Shown in pieces: positions 43,247-52,626 of a DNA stretch of 64,000 nucleotides (its first letter is position 1; the number at the start of each line of letters is the position of its first letter). A model generated the notes under the pieces. The model was not told where the DNA came from. It searched no databases and was given only the letters and a program-made list of their open reading frames with translations. The position numbers and the translations under genes were made by a program. Source of the stretch: Stenotrophomonas rhizophila (lineage in GTDB: Bacteria > Pseudomonadota > Gammaproteobacteria > Xanthomonadales > Xanthomonadaceae). Location: positions 3,212,755 through 3,276,754 of the forward strand of contig NZ_CP007597.1 of assembly GCF_000661955.1 (NCBI RefSeq), written 5' to 3'.

Positions 43247-43837
43247 TTACTTGGCCGCCGGCGCCATCGGCGACATCGGCGGCTTGCCATCGCGGTGGCC
43301 GCCACGCGGGCCCCCCATCGGGCCCTTGGCCGCGTCGAACTCGGCCTTGCTCAGCTGCCCGTCCTTGTTGGTGTCAGCGGCGGCGAACCACGCATCGCGG
43401 TGCTGCTTCCGGCCCAGCTCGCGGTCGGCCTTGTCCAGGTAGCCGTCCTTGTTGACGTCCATCTGATCGAAGCGCGCGGCCAGGCGCGGATCGGCCTTGG
43501 CTTCCTCGCGGCTGATGCGGCCGTCCTTGTTGGTGTCCAGCTTGGCCATCATCTCGCCACGGCCACCCGGGCCGCGGCCATGCCGCTTGCCGTGCCAACG
43601 CGGCAGTTCGTCGCGCGACAGCTTGCCGTCCTTGTTCTTGTCCAGCGTGTCGAACTGCGCGGCCAGACGCGGCGCCTTGGCGGCTTCGGCACGGTCGATG
43701 ACGCCATCGCCATTGGTGTCCAGCTTGGCGCGCGGCGGCGCACCGGCCGGGGGCGGAACATCAGCAGCCATGGCCAGGCCGGCGGCGCCGGTGGACAGCA
43801 GCAGGGCCAGCAGCAGAAGGGGTTTGCGATTGCGCAT
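43247..43837 (-). CDS. Exported EF-hand calcium-binding protein
   Basis: A 196-residue protein with a signal peptide (cleavage after AMA, about residue 24) and five EF-hand loops: [61 protein letters not shown] basic, Gly/His-rich linker ([13 protein letters not shown]) separates the second and third. It should bind calcium in the periplasm or outside the cell; its role is unknown. Confidence 0.9.
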   Translation of the reverse strand: MRNRKPLLLLALLLSTGAAGLAMAADVPPPAGAPPRAKLDTNGDGVIDRAEAAKAPRLAAQFDTLDKNKDGKLSRDELPRWHGKRHGRGPGGRGEMMAKLDTNKDGRISREEAKADPRLAARFDQMDVNKDGYLDKADRELGRKQHRDAWFAAADTNKDGQLSKAEFDAAKGPMGGPRGGHRDGKPPMSPMAPAAK

Positions 43838-43989
43838 GGGTCACTCCGGTAGGGGAAATCGGCGTGCGGTGCATCGGCACCCACGCCTACAACAACGCGC
43901 GGCCGCCGGCGGCGTTGACAGCCGCGCCGGTCATGTTCATCTGGCGGACAGTCGCGCCGGCTGCGACGCCCCGGCGCTATGCTGTGGGC

Positions 43990-44745
43990 ATGGCAATGCA
44001 TGGCGACCGCGACGACGAGCTGCGACTGTTCCAGACCGGTGACCACCCCTGTGGTTACTGGCCGGAACGGGCCGCGCGCGACCTGGTGCTGGACCCGCAC
44101 GATGCGCGGCTGGGCACGCTGTACCCGATGGCGCTGAGCTGGGGGTTCCGGCGCTCCGGCGACCTGGTGTACCGGCCGCACTGCGCCAACTGCCACGCCT
44201 GCGTGTCGGTGCGCATTCCGGTGGCCCGCTTCGCGCCGGACCGCAGCCAGCGCCGCTGCCTGGCCCGCAACGCGGACCTGGAGGTGCGGATCGTGGCGGC
44301 CGAGCAGACCGAAGAACAGTTCGCGCTGTACCACCGCTACCTCACCCACCGCCACGCGCAGGGCGGCATGGACGGGCACGGGCCGCACGAGTTCGACCAG
44401 TTCCTGATCGGGCAATGGGCACAGGGCCGCTTCATGGAACTGCGCGCGCCCGGCCAGCCCGGCAAGCGCGGCGACCTGCTGGGCGTGGCGGTCACCGATG
44501 TCACCCCGCAGGGGCTGTCGGCGGTGTACACCTTCTTCGACCCCGAGCACGCCCACCGCAGCCTGGGCACCTTCGCGATCCTGCAACAGATTGCCTGGGC
44601 CCGGCGCGAGCAGCTGCCGCACCTGTACCTGGGCTACTGGATCCGCGACCACCGCAAGATGGATTACAAGCGCCGCTTCCGTCCGCTGGAGGCCTACGAC
44701 GGGCGCCGCTGGCACGAGTTCGACGACGCCCGGGAAGGGCGCTGA
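43990..44745 (+). CDS. bpt: Aspartate/glutamate leucyltransferase
   Basis: Bpt, 251 residues, adds leucine from Leu-tRNA to proteins starting with Asp or Glu, marking them for ClpAP (the N-end rule pathway). It is homologous to eukaryotic Ate1. The pattern [17 protein letters not shown] and the C-terminal [22 protein letters not shown] are typical. The ATG at 43990 is preferred; another lies two codons on. The frame is open upstream without family similarity. Confidence 0.93.
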   Translation: MAMHGDRDDELRLFQTGDHPCGYWPERAARDLVLDPHDARLGTLYPMALSWGFRRSGDLVYRPHCANCHACVSVRIPVARFAPDRSQRRCLARNADLEVRIVAAEQTEEQFALYHRYLTHRHAQGGMDGHGPHEFDQFLIGQWAQGRFMELRAPGQPGKRGDLLGVAVTDVTPQGLSAVYTFFDPEHAHRSLGTFAILQQIAWARREQLPHLYLGYWIRDHRKMDYKRRFRPLEAYDGRRWHEFDDAREGR

Positions 44746-44859
44746 CGCCGCCCTGCATGAACGCGACGACCTGCAGGTGCAGCAGCTGTCGCATCCGGCC
44801 TTGGCCCACACGCCTTGGCTGGGCAAAGTGGGGCAGCATTTACCGCACCGGCTAACACC

Positions 44860-45768
44860 ATGCAGCGAGTACCGTATCTGGCAGCATCCGCGCTGCTGTT
44901 GTTGAGTGGTTGTGGTAGCGGCGGCGGCAATGATGGCGATCCTGCCTCGATTTCGCCCACCGAAGCCACGGTCGGCAGCCCTGCGGCCATTCCCGAACCT
45001 GTCGACGTCGATCCGGCCATCGTCCCGGCGGCCGAACCGTCGCCTGTCCAGGCCTTGGCCCTGACCGATACCAAGGCGTGCCTTGCCTCGCTGAAGGCGC
45101 ATGCACGGGCGCCGCGGGTGCGGGAGACCGTCAGCATATTCCGCATGTTCAATGCCTATCCGCCACGTCCAGGCGCTCTGTACGACGCCCAAGACTTTGA
45201 TGCCGTCGATGTGCGGCGGCTGCACCGGGTGAACATTTCGCCGGACTGCTTGCCGTCGCTGCCCTTCACATTCGACGTCTATGAACGCGACGCCGAGGGT
45301 GGCATCAGGCCCAGGACGGTCAAGCCCGGCGACCTGCATCCCATACGCGCCCTTCGTCTGAAGACCGGCAACTTCCTGGTGCTGTACGCGCATCGGATGA
45401 TCGAAAGCTACCTCGCGGGAGACAATGCGGTGGCGGTATCAGCCGTTATGTTCAACACGGAAGGCCGCGTATCGGATTGCGTTCCTCAGATCTCGCTCTA
45501 CCTGACAAATGAGAGCAGCCTTTGGCTGGAAGATGCGACGCTGGACGACGTGGGACTGACTGTCGCCTATGCAAACATCGACCCAGAGCGTCGGGATCGC
45601 GCGGGCAATGTTCTGGAATACACCCGCGCGCGCTCCCCCGAATTGCATCGCCGCTATATCCTGAAGAATGGGCGATTCGAGCGACAGCCCGTCTTGGAGG
45701 ATCGTATGGCCGGGTGGGATCCTGTCCAGCACATTTCTGGTTACAAGTCGGGGCTGACGCATCCCTGA
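44860..45768 (+). CDS. Hypothetical lipoprotein
   Basis: A 302-residue protein with a signal peptide ending in the lipobox LSGC followed by a Gly-rich linker (GSGGGNDGDP), then about 50 Pro/Ala/Glu-rich residues and a globular domain. No family recognised. Two cysteines (SPDCLPSLP, VSDCVPQIS) may form a disulfide. It is AT-richer in its second half than its neighbours. The next gene, also a lipoprotein, follows after 26 bp on the same strand. Confidence 0.75.
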   Translation: MQRVPYLAASALLLLSGCGSGGGNDGDPASISPTEATVGSPAAIPEPVDVDPAIVPAAEPSPVQALALTDTKACLASLKAHARAPRVRETVSIFRMFNAYPPRPGALYDAQDFDAVDVRRLHRVNISPDCLPSLPFTFDVYERDAEGGIRPRTVKPGDLHPIRALRLKTGNFLVLYAHRMIESYLAGDNAVAVSAVMFNTEGRVSDCVPQISLYLTNESSLWLEDATLDDVGLTVAYANIDPERRDRAGNVLEYTRARSPELHRRYILKNGRFERQPVLEDRMAGWDPVQHISGYKSGLTHP

Positions 45769-45794
45769 CACCGGCTTGGGTGCAGAATAGGCGC

Positions 45795-46997
45795 ATGAAA
45801 GCCCATCCCCTGATCCTTGCCCTGGCCCTGCTGTGCAGCGCCTGCGCCCAGACCCCCGCCAAGACCGCCATGCAGGAAGCCGCCACCGAACCGCTGCGGA
45901 TTGCCACCTACAACACCTCGTTGTACAGCGACGAGACCGGCGGGCTGATCGCCGAGCTGGAAGGCGACAGCGAGCACGCCCGCAAGATCGCCGCGGTGCT
46001 GCAGCAGGTCCGCCCGGACCTGGTGCTGCTCAACGAGTTCGACTACGACGACGCGCACCGCGCCGCCGACCTGTTCCAGCAGCGCTACCTGGAAACCGCC
46101 CAGCCCGGCGGCGGCAAGCCGCTGCACTACGCCTACCGCTACCTGGCGCCGGTCAACACCGGCGTGCAGAGCGGGCTGGACCTGGACAACAACGGCCAGA
46201 TCGGCGGCGATGGCCGCGCCCGTGGCAACGACGCCTGGGGCTACGGACTGCACCCGGGCCAGTACGGCATGCTGGTGCTGTCGCGCTACCCGATCGACGA
46301 GGCCAAGGTGCGCAGCTTCCAGCTGCTGAAGTGGAGCACGATGCCCGGCGCGCTGCGCCCGATCGACCCGCGCACCGGCAAATCCTTCTACAACGACCAT
46401 GTCTGGTCGCAGCTGCGGCTGTCGTCCAAGTCGCATTGGGACGTCCCGGTGACCACGCCCAATGGCGTGGTGCATGCGCTGGTGTCCCACCCCACCCCGC
46501 CGGTGTTCGACGGCCCGGAGAAGCGCAACGCGGCGCGCAACCACGACGAGCTGCGGCTGTGGCAGGACTACCTCAAGGACCGCGACACCTCGTGGCTGTG
46601 CGATGACCGTGGCCACTGCGGCGGCCTCCCGCAGGACGCGCGCTTCGTGATCCTCGGCGACCTCAACAACGACCCGGTCGATGGCGATGGCCGCCACGAA
46701 GCAATCGTCGAACTGATCGAAAACCCCCGCGTCCTGCGCTACCCCACCCCGCGCAGCGTCGGCGCGGAGCAGACCAGCCTGGCGTATGCGGAGAAGGGCA
46801 TCGTCCGCAAGGGCGCACCGTTCCATGCCACCGGCGATTTCGGCCCGAAGTCGGGCACGATGCGGCTGGACTACGTCCTGCCCTCGGTCGGCTTCAACTA
46901 CATCGGCAGCGGCGTTTTCTGGCCGGCCAACGAAACCCCGGAAGCGAAGATCGCCGATGGCAGCGACCACCATCTGGTGTGGGTGGACGTACGTTGA
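45795..46997 (+). CDS. Exported endonuclease/exonuclease/phosphatase family protein
   Basis: A 400-residue lipoprotein (lipobox region CSAC, residues 14-17) of the EEP fold. Metal and catalytic residues are visible: TYNTSLY, the Glu of LLNEFDYDD, the GDLNNDP motif and the C-terminal SDHHLVWVDV. It probably hydrolyses a phosphodiester or phosphomonoester in the periplasm. Start ATG at 45795. Confidence 0.88.
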   Translation: MKAHPLILALALLCSACAQTPAKTAMQEAATEPLRIATYNTSLYSDETGGLIAELEGDSEHARKIAAVLQQVRPDLVLLNEFDYDDAHRAADLFQQRYLETAQPGGGKPLHYAYRYLAPVNTGVQSGLDLDNNGQIGGDGRARGNDAWGYGLHPGQYGMLVLSRYPIDEAKVRSFQLLKWSTMPGALRPIDPRTGKSFYNDHVWSQLRLSSKSHWDVPVTTPNGVVHALVSHPTPPVFDGPEKRNAARNHDELRLWQDYLKDRDTSWLCDDRGHCGGLPQDARFVILGDLNNDPVDGDGRHEAIVELIENPRVLRYPTPRSVGAEQTSLAYAEKGIVRKGAPFHATGDFGPKSGTMRLDYVLPSVGFNYIGSGVFWPANETPEAKIADGSDHHLVWVDVR

Positions 46998-47004
46998 CAA
47001 AAGC

Positions 47005-47142
47005 GTACCGACCAACGGTCGGTACCTACCGGTAATCCATCCCCGCGGTAGGCGACGACCGTTGGTCGTCGCGTCGCGGTTGGTTGGCGACGACCGTTGA
47101 TCGTCGCGTCGCGGTTGGTGGGCGACGAAGGTTGGTCGTCGC
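47005..47142. repeat. Palindrome plus three 35-bp hairpin repeats
   Basis: A palindrome GTACCGACC/GGTCGGTAC at 47005-47025 is followed by three copies, 35 bp apart, of a GGCGACGA[C/A]-type hairpin (47051, 47086, 47121). The first is preceded by GTAG. They lie between the EEP gene and purT, which converge. Confidence 0.85.
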
Positions 47143-47152
47143 CCCCGTTCGA

Positions 47153-48337
47153 TCACCGCAATTCGATCCCGATCGCTTCCGCCGCCTCGCGCGCGATCTT
47201 CCGCGCGGTATCGATGTCTTCGCCGCGCGCCAGGGTCACGCCCACGCGGCGGTGCCCATGCACGCTCGGCTTGCCGAACAGGCGCAGCGCCGAATCCGGC
47301 TGCACCAGCGCTTCGGCCACGTTGCTGAAGAACGGCACGCCTTCGCCATGGGCCAGCATCGCGCACGAGGCCGACGGACCATTCTGGCGGATCAGCGGGA
47401 TCGGCAGGCCCAGGATCGCGCGTGCATGCAGGGCAAATTCGCTCAGCTCCTGCGATGCCAGCGTCACCAGCCCGGTGTCATGCGGGCGCGGCGACACTTC
47501 GCTGAACCACACCTCGTCGCCCTTCACGAACAACTCCACGCCGAACAGGCCCCAGCCGCCGAGATCATCGGTGATCGCCTGCGAGATTTCCTCGGCACGC
47601 GCCAGCGCACGCGGCGACATCGGCTGCGGCTGCCAGCTTTCGCGGTAGTCGCCGTCCTTCTGCCAGTGCCCGATCGGTGCGCAGAACGACGTCCCGCCCG
47701 CATGCCGCACGGTCAGCAGGGTGATTTCGTACTCGAAGTCGATGAAGCCTTCCACGATGCAGCGCCCGGCACCGGCACGGCCGCCGGTCTGCGCGTACTC
47801 CCAGGCCGGGGCGATGTCGGCCTCGCTGCGCAGCGTGCTCTGGCCCTTGCCCGAGGACGACATCACCGGCTTGACCACACACGGCAGGCCAATCGCGGCC
47901 ACCGCCGCGCGGTATTCCGCTTCGGTATCCACGAACCGATACGGCGAGGTGGGCAGGCCCAGGGTTTCAGCGGCCAGCCGGCGGATGCCTTCGCGGTCCA
48001 TCGTGAGGCGGGCGGCGCGCGCGGTCGGAATCACCCGCAGGCCACTTTCCTGCTCCAGCTGGACCAGGGTTTCGGTGTGGATGGCTTCGATCTCCGGCAC
48101 CACCAGGTGGGGCTGCTCCAGGGCGATCAGCGCGCGCAGCGCCATCGCGTCCAGCATGTCGATCACGTGCGAGCGGTGCGCCACCTGCATGGCCGGCGCA
48201 TCGGCATAGCGGTCGGCGGCAATCACCTCCACGCCCAGGCGCTGCAGCTCGATGGCGACCTCCTTGCCCAGTTCACCGGAGCCCAGCAGCAGGACGCGGG
48301 TGGCGGAGGGAGACAACGGCGTGCCGAGCGTGGACAT
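47153..48337 (-). CDS. purT: Formate-dependent phosphoribosylglycinamide formyltransferase
   Basis: PurT, 394 residues, an ATP-grasp enzyme of purine synthesis that uses formate in place of formyl-tetrahydrofolate. The N-terminal [21 protein letters not shown], the ATP-grasp loop [14 protein letters not shown] and [15 protein letters not shown] are typical. The ATG at 48337 gives [19 protein letters not shown]; a start at 48370 is less likely. It is divergent from the SPFH operon. Confidence 0.97.
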   Translation of the reverse strand: MSTLGTPLSPSATRVLLLGSGELGKEVAIELQRLGVEVIAADRYADAPAMQVAHRSHVIDMLDAMALRALIALEQPHLVVPEIEAIHTETLVQLEQESGLRVIPTARAARLTMDREGIRRLAAETLGLPTSPYRFVDTEAEYRAAVAAIGLPCVVKPVMSSSGKGQSTLRSEADIAPAWEYAQTGGRAGAGRCIVEGFIDFEYEITLLTVRHAGGTSFCAPIGHWQKDGDYRESWQPQPMSPRALARAEEISQAITDDLGGWGLFGVELFVKGDEVWFSEVSPRPHDTGLVTLASQELSEFALHARAILGLPIPLIRQNGPSASCAMLAHGEGVPFFSNVAEALVQPDSALRLFGKPSVHGHRRVGVTLARGEDIDTARKIAREAAEAIGIELR

Positions 48338-48402
48338 GGCGGTATTCCGGGCAACAGGGTGGGAGCGCATTTTAAGGCTTCCTCGCGGGCGAAACCGGGT
48401 AC

Positions 48403-48430
48403 TTGCAACCTGATATCAATTTGATATCGT
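48403..48430 (+). promoter_or_regulatory. Promoter and candidate operator of the SPFH-RHH operon
   Basis: A possible promoter TTGCAA (48403-48408), 16-nt spacer, TATCGT (48425-48430) is overlapped by the perfect palindrome GATATCAA-T-TTGATATC at 48412-48428. A protein bound there would cover the spacer and -10. The operon it controls encodes a ribbon-helix-helix protein, a natural candidate for the binder. The start codon is 30 bp downstream. Confidence 0.55.
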
Positions 48431-48459
48431 TCCAGTCAACCACCCAAGGACGCCCCGCC

Positions 48460-49329
48460 ATGAAAGAGATGCCCACCCGTTCGCTGTCCGGCCTGCCGTT
48501 CCTGCTCGGGGTGCTGGTCCTGCTGGGGCTGTCCGTGTGGCTGTTCATCGCAGGCGCACGCACTGTTCCAGTGTCGCCCGGCCTGATGTTCGGCGGCGTC
48601 GCGCTGTCGATCGTGGCCATGCTCAGCCTGACCGGCCTGTACACGGTGCAGCCCAACCAGGCCGTGGTGCTGAGCCTGTTCGGCAAGTACGTGGGCACGG
48701 TCAAGGACAACGGCCTGCGCTGGAACAACCCGTTCTTCAGCAAGAAGAAGGTCAGCCAGCGCGTGCGCAACTTCGAAAGCGGCAAGCTCAAGGTCAACGA
48801 ACTGGACGGCAGCCCGATCGAAATCGCCGCGGTGATCGTCTGGCAGGTAGTGGACGCCTCCGAGGCGGTCTACAACGTGGATGACTACGAGAGCTTCGTG
48901 CACATCCAGTCCGAATCGGCGCTGCGGGCGATGGCCACCAGCTACCCCTACGACCAGCATGAGGAAGGCCAGCTGTCGCTGCGCAGCCACGCCGCCGAGA
49001 TTTCCCAGCACCTCAAGGACGAACTGGCCGAGCGCCTGGCCGATGCCGGTGTGCAGGTCATCGATGCGCGCATCAGCCACCTGGCCTACGCACCGGAAAT
49101 CGCGCAGGCGATGTTGCAGCGCCAGCAGGCCAACGCGGTGATCGCCGCGCGCACGCGGATCGTCGCCGGCGCAGTGGGCATGGTGGAAATGGCGCTGGCC
49201 GAGCTGCAGAAGAACGGCGTGGTGCAGCTGGATGAAGAGCGCAAGGCGCACATGGTCAGCAACCTGCTGGTGGTGCTGTGCTCGGACCGCGGCACCCAGC
49301 CCGTGGTCAACGCCGGCTCGTTGTACTGA
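48460..49329 (+). CDS. SPFH/Band 7 domain membrane protein
   Basis: A 289-residue protein with two N-terminal hydrophobic segments (about residues 13-32 and 39-58) and an SPFH domain (about 60-220, [20 protein letters not shown] and [20 protein letters not shown]). SPFH proteins form large oligomeric cages on membranes and organise or shield other membrane proteins. Start ATG at 48460. First gene of a run of six closely spaced genes. Confidence 0.92.
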   Translation: MKEMPTRSLSGLPFLLGVLVLLGLSVWLFIAGARTVPVSPGLMFGGVALSIVAMLSLTGLYTVQPNQAVVLSLFGKYVGTVKDNGLRWNNPFFSKKKVSQRVRNFESGKLKVNELDGSPIEIAAVIVWQVVDASEAVYNVDDYESFVHIQSESALRAMATSYPYDQHEEGQLSLRSHAAEISQHLKDELAERLADAGVQVIDARISHLAYAPEIAQAMLQRQQANAVIAARTRIVAGAVGMVEMALAELQKNGVVQLDEERKAHMVSNLLVVLCSDRGTQPVVNAGSLY

Positions 49330-49332
49330 GCC

Positions 49333-49512
49333 ATGAGCGAGAAGAAAGCCTACCCGCTGCGGATCAACGCCGACATCCTGGCGGCGTTGCAGCGCTGGGC
49401 CGATGACGAACTGCGCAGTGCCAATGCGCAGATCGAATACGTCCTGCGCGATGCACTGCGCAAGGCTGGACGCCTTCCCAAACCCGAGTCGAGCAAGGAG
49501 AGCAAGGAATGA
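49333..49512 (+). CDS. Arc-type ribbon-helix-helix DNA-binding protein
   Basis: A 59-residue protein, [20 protein letters not shown] plus [19 protein letters not shown], which is the Arc/MetJ ribbon-helix-helix pattern: a short beta strand with alternating polar residues followed by two helices with the [11 protein letters not shown] core. It starts 3 bp after the SPFH stop, and its last codons overlap the DUF4177 start (ATGA). It probably represses its own operon through the palindrome at 48412-48428, which is inferred. Confidence 0.85.
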   Translation: MSEKKAYPLRINADILAALQRWADDELRSANAQIEYVLRDALRKAGRLPKPESSKESKE

Positions 49513-49685
49513 GCAAGCGCTGGAGCTACCTGACTGTCGAAGTAAAGCCGTCGTGGACCGGGGTGAAGTCCGATGAGCTGCAGACCGAACTCAACCGCCA
49601 CGGCCAACTCGGCTGGGAGCTGGTGAACGTGCTGCAGACCCAGCCGATGGGCGTGGCGGTGCTGATGTTCAAGAAGGAGGTCTGA
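49509..49685 (+). CDS. DUF4177 family protein
   Basis: A 58-residue protein beginning [16 protein letters not shown] and containing LNRHGQLGWELVNVLQTQP, the DUF4177 pattern (a small alpha-beta fold with a conserved GWEL motif). No function is known. It overlaps the RHH gene by four bases; the next gene begins 1 bp after its stop. Confidence 0.85.
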   Translation: MSKRWSYLTVEVKPSWTGVKSDELQTELNRHGQLGWELVNVLQTQPMGVAVLMFKKEV

Positions 49686-49686
49686 G

Positions 49687-50985
49687 GTGGTCGCCCTGCT
49701 TTGGCGCGGTGCTGCACTGCTGTTGTCCACGCTGGCCTTTGCCGCCTCGGCCGCCACGCCACCCCAGGAGGTGGCTACCCGGCTGCTCGACCATCTGCAG
49801 GCCGGTGACGGTGCCGCCGCCGTGGCGATGTTCACCCCGGAAATGGCCAAGGCCGCCCCCGCGCCCGGCTTGCTGGCCCTGTGGCAATCGTTCGGCGAAC
49901 CCCGTGGCCGCGGCGCAGCGGAGGTCATCTCCACAAGTCACCGCCCCGACGTGGTGACGCAACCGCTGCAGTTTGCCGCCGGCACCATTGCGGCCACCGT
50001 GGTGGTAGACGACCAGGGCCGTATCGCCGGGCTGTTTTTCAAGCCCGCCGAGCCTGCCGCCGCGCCACCGGTACCGGCCGATGCTGCCTACGCCGAAGTG
50101 CCGCTGGACGTGGTGACCGCCACGGGCACCCTGCCCGGCACGCTGGCCCGGCCGCAGGGCGACGGCCCCGTGCGCGCGGTGGTGCTGGTACACGGCTCCG
50201 GACCACAGGACCGGGATGAAACCATCGGTGCCAACCGCCCGTTCCTGGACGTGGCGCGCGGCCTGGCCGCCCAGGGCATCGCGGTACTGCGCTACGAAAA
50301 GCGCAGCCGCGTGCGGCCGCAGGATTTCACCGGCAACCGCTACACCGTGGACGATGAGACCACCCACGACGCCGTCGCCGCCGTAGCGACGCTGGCCGCC
50401 CAGCGCGGGATCGATCCGCGCCATGTCTACGTCATGGGGCACAGCCAGGGCGGGATGCTGGCGCCGCGCATCGCCGCGCAATCGGGCAAGGTGGCCGGGC
50501 TGATCCTGTGGGCGGCACCGGCCCGGTCGCTGCTGACCCTGCTGCCCGAACAGAACCGCTATCTGCTCGGGCTGGACGGCCAGATCAGCGCCGACGAACA
50601 CGTCTTCCTGGACACGCTGGACCGCCAGATCGCCGCGGCCCGCAGTCATGCCGACGTGGCCCCGGCCGACCTGCCGCTGCGCATGCCGGCCCACTACTGG
50701 CGCACATTCGAGGCGATCGATCCGGTCGCCGATGCCCGGGCGTCGCCGCTGCCGATGCTGTTGCTGCAGGGCGGCCGTGACTTCCAGGTGGTGGAGACCG
50801 ATTGGCAGCTGTGGCAGCGCGGCCTGGCCCGCCAGCGCCAGGTCAGCTTCAAGCACTACCCGCCGTTGAACCACCTCGGCATCGCCGGCGAAGGACCGGG
50901 GTCGCTGCAGGAGTACAGCCGGCCGGGCCACGTGCTGCCGGCGCTGATCGACGATGTCGCCGCGTGGATAGCGGCGCAGCCATGA
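49687..50985 (+). CDS. Exported alpha/beta hydrolase with DUF3887-like N-domain
   Basis: A 432-residue protein with a signal peptide (cleavage after ASA, about residue 22), an N-terminal about 100-residue DUF3887-like domain (EVATRLLDHLQAGDGAAAVAMF), and an alpha/beta hydrolase domain with VLVHGSGPQDRDE, the nucleophile in GHSQGGM, an acid in LLLQGGRDFQV and a His in PPLNHLGI. Substrate unknown. It starts with GTG at 49687 and overlaps the next gene by four bases. Confidence 0.88.
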   Translation: MVALLWRGAALLLSTLAFAASAATPPQEVATRLLDHLQAGDGAAAVAMFTPEMAKAAPAPGLLALWQSFGEPRGRGAAEVISTSHRPDVVTQPLQFAAGTIAATVVVDDQGRIAGLFFKPAEPAAAPPVPADAAYAEVPLDVVTATGTLPGTLARPQGDGPVRAVVLVHGSGPQDRDETIGANRPFLDVARGLAAQGIAVLRYEKRSRVRPQDFTGNRYTVDDETTHDAVAAVATLAAQRGIDPRHVYVMGHSQGGMLAPRIAAQSGKVAGLILWAAPARSLLTLLPEQNRYLLGLDGQISADEHVFLDTLDRQIAAARSHADVAPADLPLRMPAHYWRTFEAIDPVADARASPLPMLLLQGGRDFQVVETDWQLWQRGLARQRQVSFKHYPPLNHLGIAGEGPGSLQEYSRPGHVLPALIDDVAAWIAAQP

Positions 50986-51536
50986 GTGTGGCGCGCGCGA
51001 CTGACACCGCCTTTGCCGTGGCTCCGGCCCCGATCTGGCGCCTGCTGTGGCTGTGGGTGCCCATGGTGGCCGTGGCGGCGCTGATCGTGGCCACCACGTT
51101 GCAGTCGGCCCAGCGCACCCCGCACGAACTGGGCCTGACGCTGCCGTTCCTGGCGGTGCTCACCGCGGTGCTGAGCGCGGCGTTCTTCCGCCGCCGCATC
51201 CACCTGCAGGGTCGCGAACTGGAGGTGGTGTCCACGTTCTATCGCAAACGGGTGGCGGTGGACGCCCTGCAGCTGGACCAGGCGCGGGTGGTGGACCTGG
51301 CCGAGCATGGCAGCCTCAAGCCGGTGGTGAAGACCAACGGCTACGGCATGCCCGGCTTCCTGTCCGGGCACTACCGCATGCGTGACCGGCGCAAGGCGTT
51401 CTGCCTGCTCACCGACGCCAGCCGCGTGCTGTATCTGCCGCTGCGCGATGGCAGCGTGCTGGTGATCAGCCCGGAAAAGCCCCGCGACCTGTTGGCGGCC
51501 CTGCAGGCGCTGGCCGCGCCTGGGCGCACGCACTAA
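50982..51536 (+). CDS. Membrane protein with PH-like domain
   Basis: A 184-residue protein with two membrane helices (about residues 20-40 and 51-67) and a C-terminal bacterial-PH-like beta-rich domain (RRRIHLQGRELEVVSTFYRKRVAVDAL). Function unknown; bPH proteins often scaffold membrane complexes. ATG at 50982 overlaps the hydrolase stop (ATGA). Confidence 0.8.
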   Translation: MSVARATDTAFAVAPAPIWRLLWLWVPMVAVAALIVATTLQSAQRTPHELGLTLPFLAVLTAVLSAAFFRRRIHLQGRELEVVSTFYRKRVAVDALQLDQARVVDLAEHGSLKPVVKTNGYGMPGFLSGHYRMRDRRKAFCLLTDASRVLYLPLRDGSVLVISPEKPRDLLAALQALAAPGRTH

Positions 51537-51545
51537 GCTGGTCGC

Positions 51546-52349
51546 ATGCGCCGCGCCCCTGCCCTGCTGATCAACACCGCCGACATCGAACTGTGGCCCG
51601 GCGGCCTGCTGCGTGCACGCAGCAACGCCGACGCGCGCGCGCTGGCCCAGGCGCGCTGGGTATTGCGGCGCAAGCGCGATGGCCGCTATCTCGCTGTTGC
51701 CACCGCACACGGCGTGCTGCCCCTGGTGCCGCGCCTGATGCGTGAGGACGGCATTGAAGCCGCGCTCGACGCGCTGGACCAGCAGGCGCTGGCCCCTGCC
51801 CGTCGCGCGGCGGCCGACAGCACGCTGCTGCCACTGAGCGGCCTGCAGCAGCGGCTGGCGCAGCTGGAGATCGATGCAGACGGCTATGAAGCCGCTACCG
51901 GGCTGGCGCTGGAGGCCGAGCCGGCGCAGCTGCACCTGGCTGGGTTCGATCGCTATCGGCGGCCGCTGTGGTTGCGCCGATCTGCCGCACGCGGCTGGCA
52001 GCGGCTGCGGTTGGCGGCCGCCGCCGAGGGCGTCGCGCTGGATGCGATCTCCGGTTACCGCAGCCATGCCTATCAGCTGGGCATTTTCGAGCGCAAGCGC
52101 GCGCGCGGGCTGGCCGTGGCCGACATCCTGCAGGTCAATGCCGCCCCCGGCTACAGCGAACACCACAGCGGTTTCGCGCTGGATATCGGCACCCCCGACG
52201 AACCGCCGGCCGAAGAGAGTTTCGAACACACCGCCGCGTTTGCGTGGCTGCAGGACAACGCGGGGCGGTTCGGCTTCCAGCTGAGCTACCCGCGCGACAA
52301 CCCGCACGGCATCGTTTACGAGCCTTGGCATTGGTGCTGGCGTGCTTGA
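51546..52349 (+). CDS. M15B (VanY-type) D-alanyl-D-alanine carboxypeptidase
   Basis: A 267-residue protein. The C-terminal domain (about 165-267) has the M15B zinc motifs SGYRSHAYQLG, SEHHSGFALDIG and YEPWHW, so it should remove the terminal D-Ala from peptidoglycan peptides. The N-terminal about 80 residues (MRRAPALLINTADIELWPGG) have no signal peptide or membrane helix, which is odd for an enzyme acting on the wall. Start ATG at 51546, 9 bp after the PH-like gene. It ends the operon before a palindrome array. Confidence 0.88.
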   Translation: MRRAPALLINTADIELWPGGLLRARSNADARALAQARWVLRRKRDGRYLAVATAHGVLPLVPRLMREDGIEAALDALDQQALAPARRAAADSTLLPLSGLQQRLAQLEIDADGYEAATGLALEAEPAQLHLAGFDRYRRPLWLRRSAARGWQRLRLAAAAEGVALDAISGYRSHAYQLGIFERKRARGLAVADILQVNAAPGYSEHHSGFALDIGTPDEPPAEESFEHTAAFAWLQDNAGRFGFQLSYPRDNPHGIVYEPWHWCWRA

Positions 52350-52400
52350 AGCCCGGTGGGCTGAGTCGTATGCCCGGCTGCGCTGGGTTGCCATTGCCGC

Positions 52401-52618
52401 GTAGCGCCGGGCTCTGCCCGGCTGCTCTTGGCCTGGCATGGCGTTGCCGCGTAGAGCCGGGCTCTGCCCGGCTGCTTTTTTGCTGGCGTGGCGTTGCCGG
52501 GCAGCGCCCGGCACTACGAGGTTGCGTTGCCGGGCAGCGCCCGGCACTACGATCTTGCGTTGCCGGGCAGAGCCCGGCGCTACGGGATCTTGCGTTGCCG
52601 GGCAGAGCCCGGCACTAC
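52401..52618. repeat. Array of six GTAG-type palindromes
   Basis: Two elements on the plus strand (from 52401 and 52451) are followed by four on the minus strand (ending CTAC at 52516, 52550, 52583 and 52618), the last four spaced about 34 bp. The switch in orientation falls between 52475 and 52496. The array fills the gap between convergent genes. Confidence 0.93.
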
Positions 52619-52626
52619 CGGTTGGT

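Noticed and set aside
52401-52618. Possible CRISPR array
   Set aside because: The repeated parts are themselves palindromes in both orientations with no unique spacers of constant length, and no cas gene is near.
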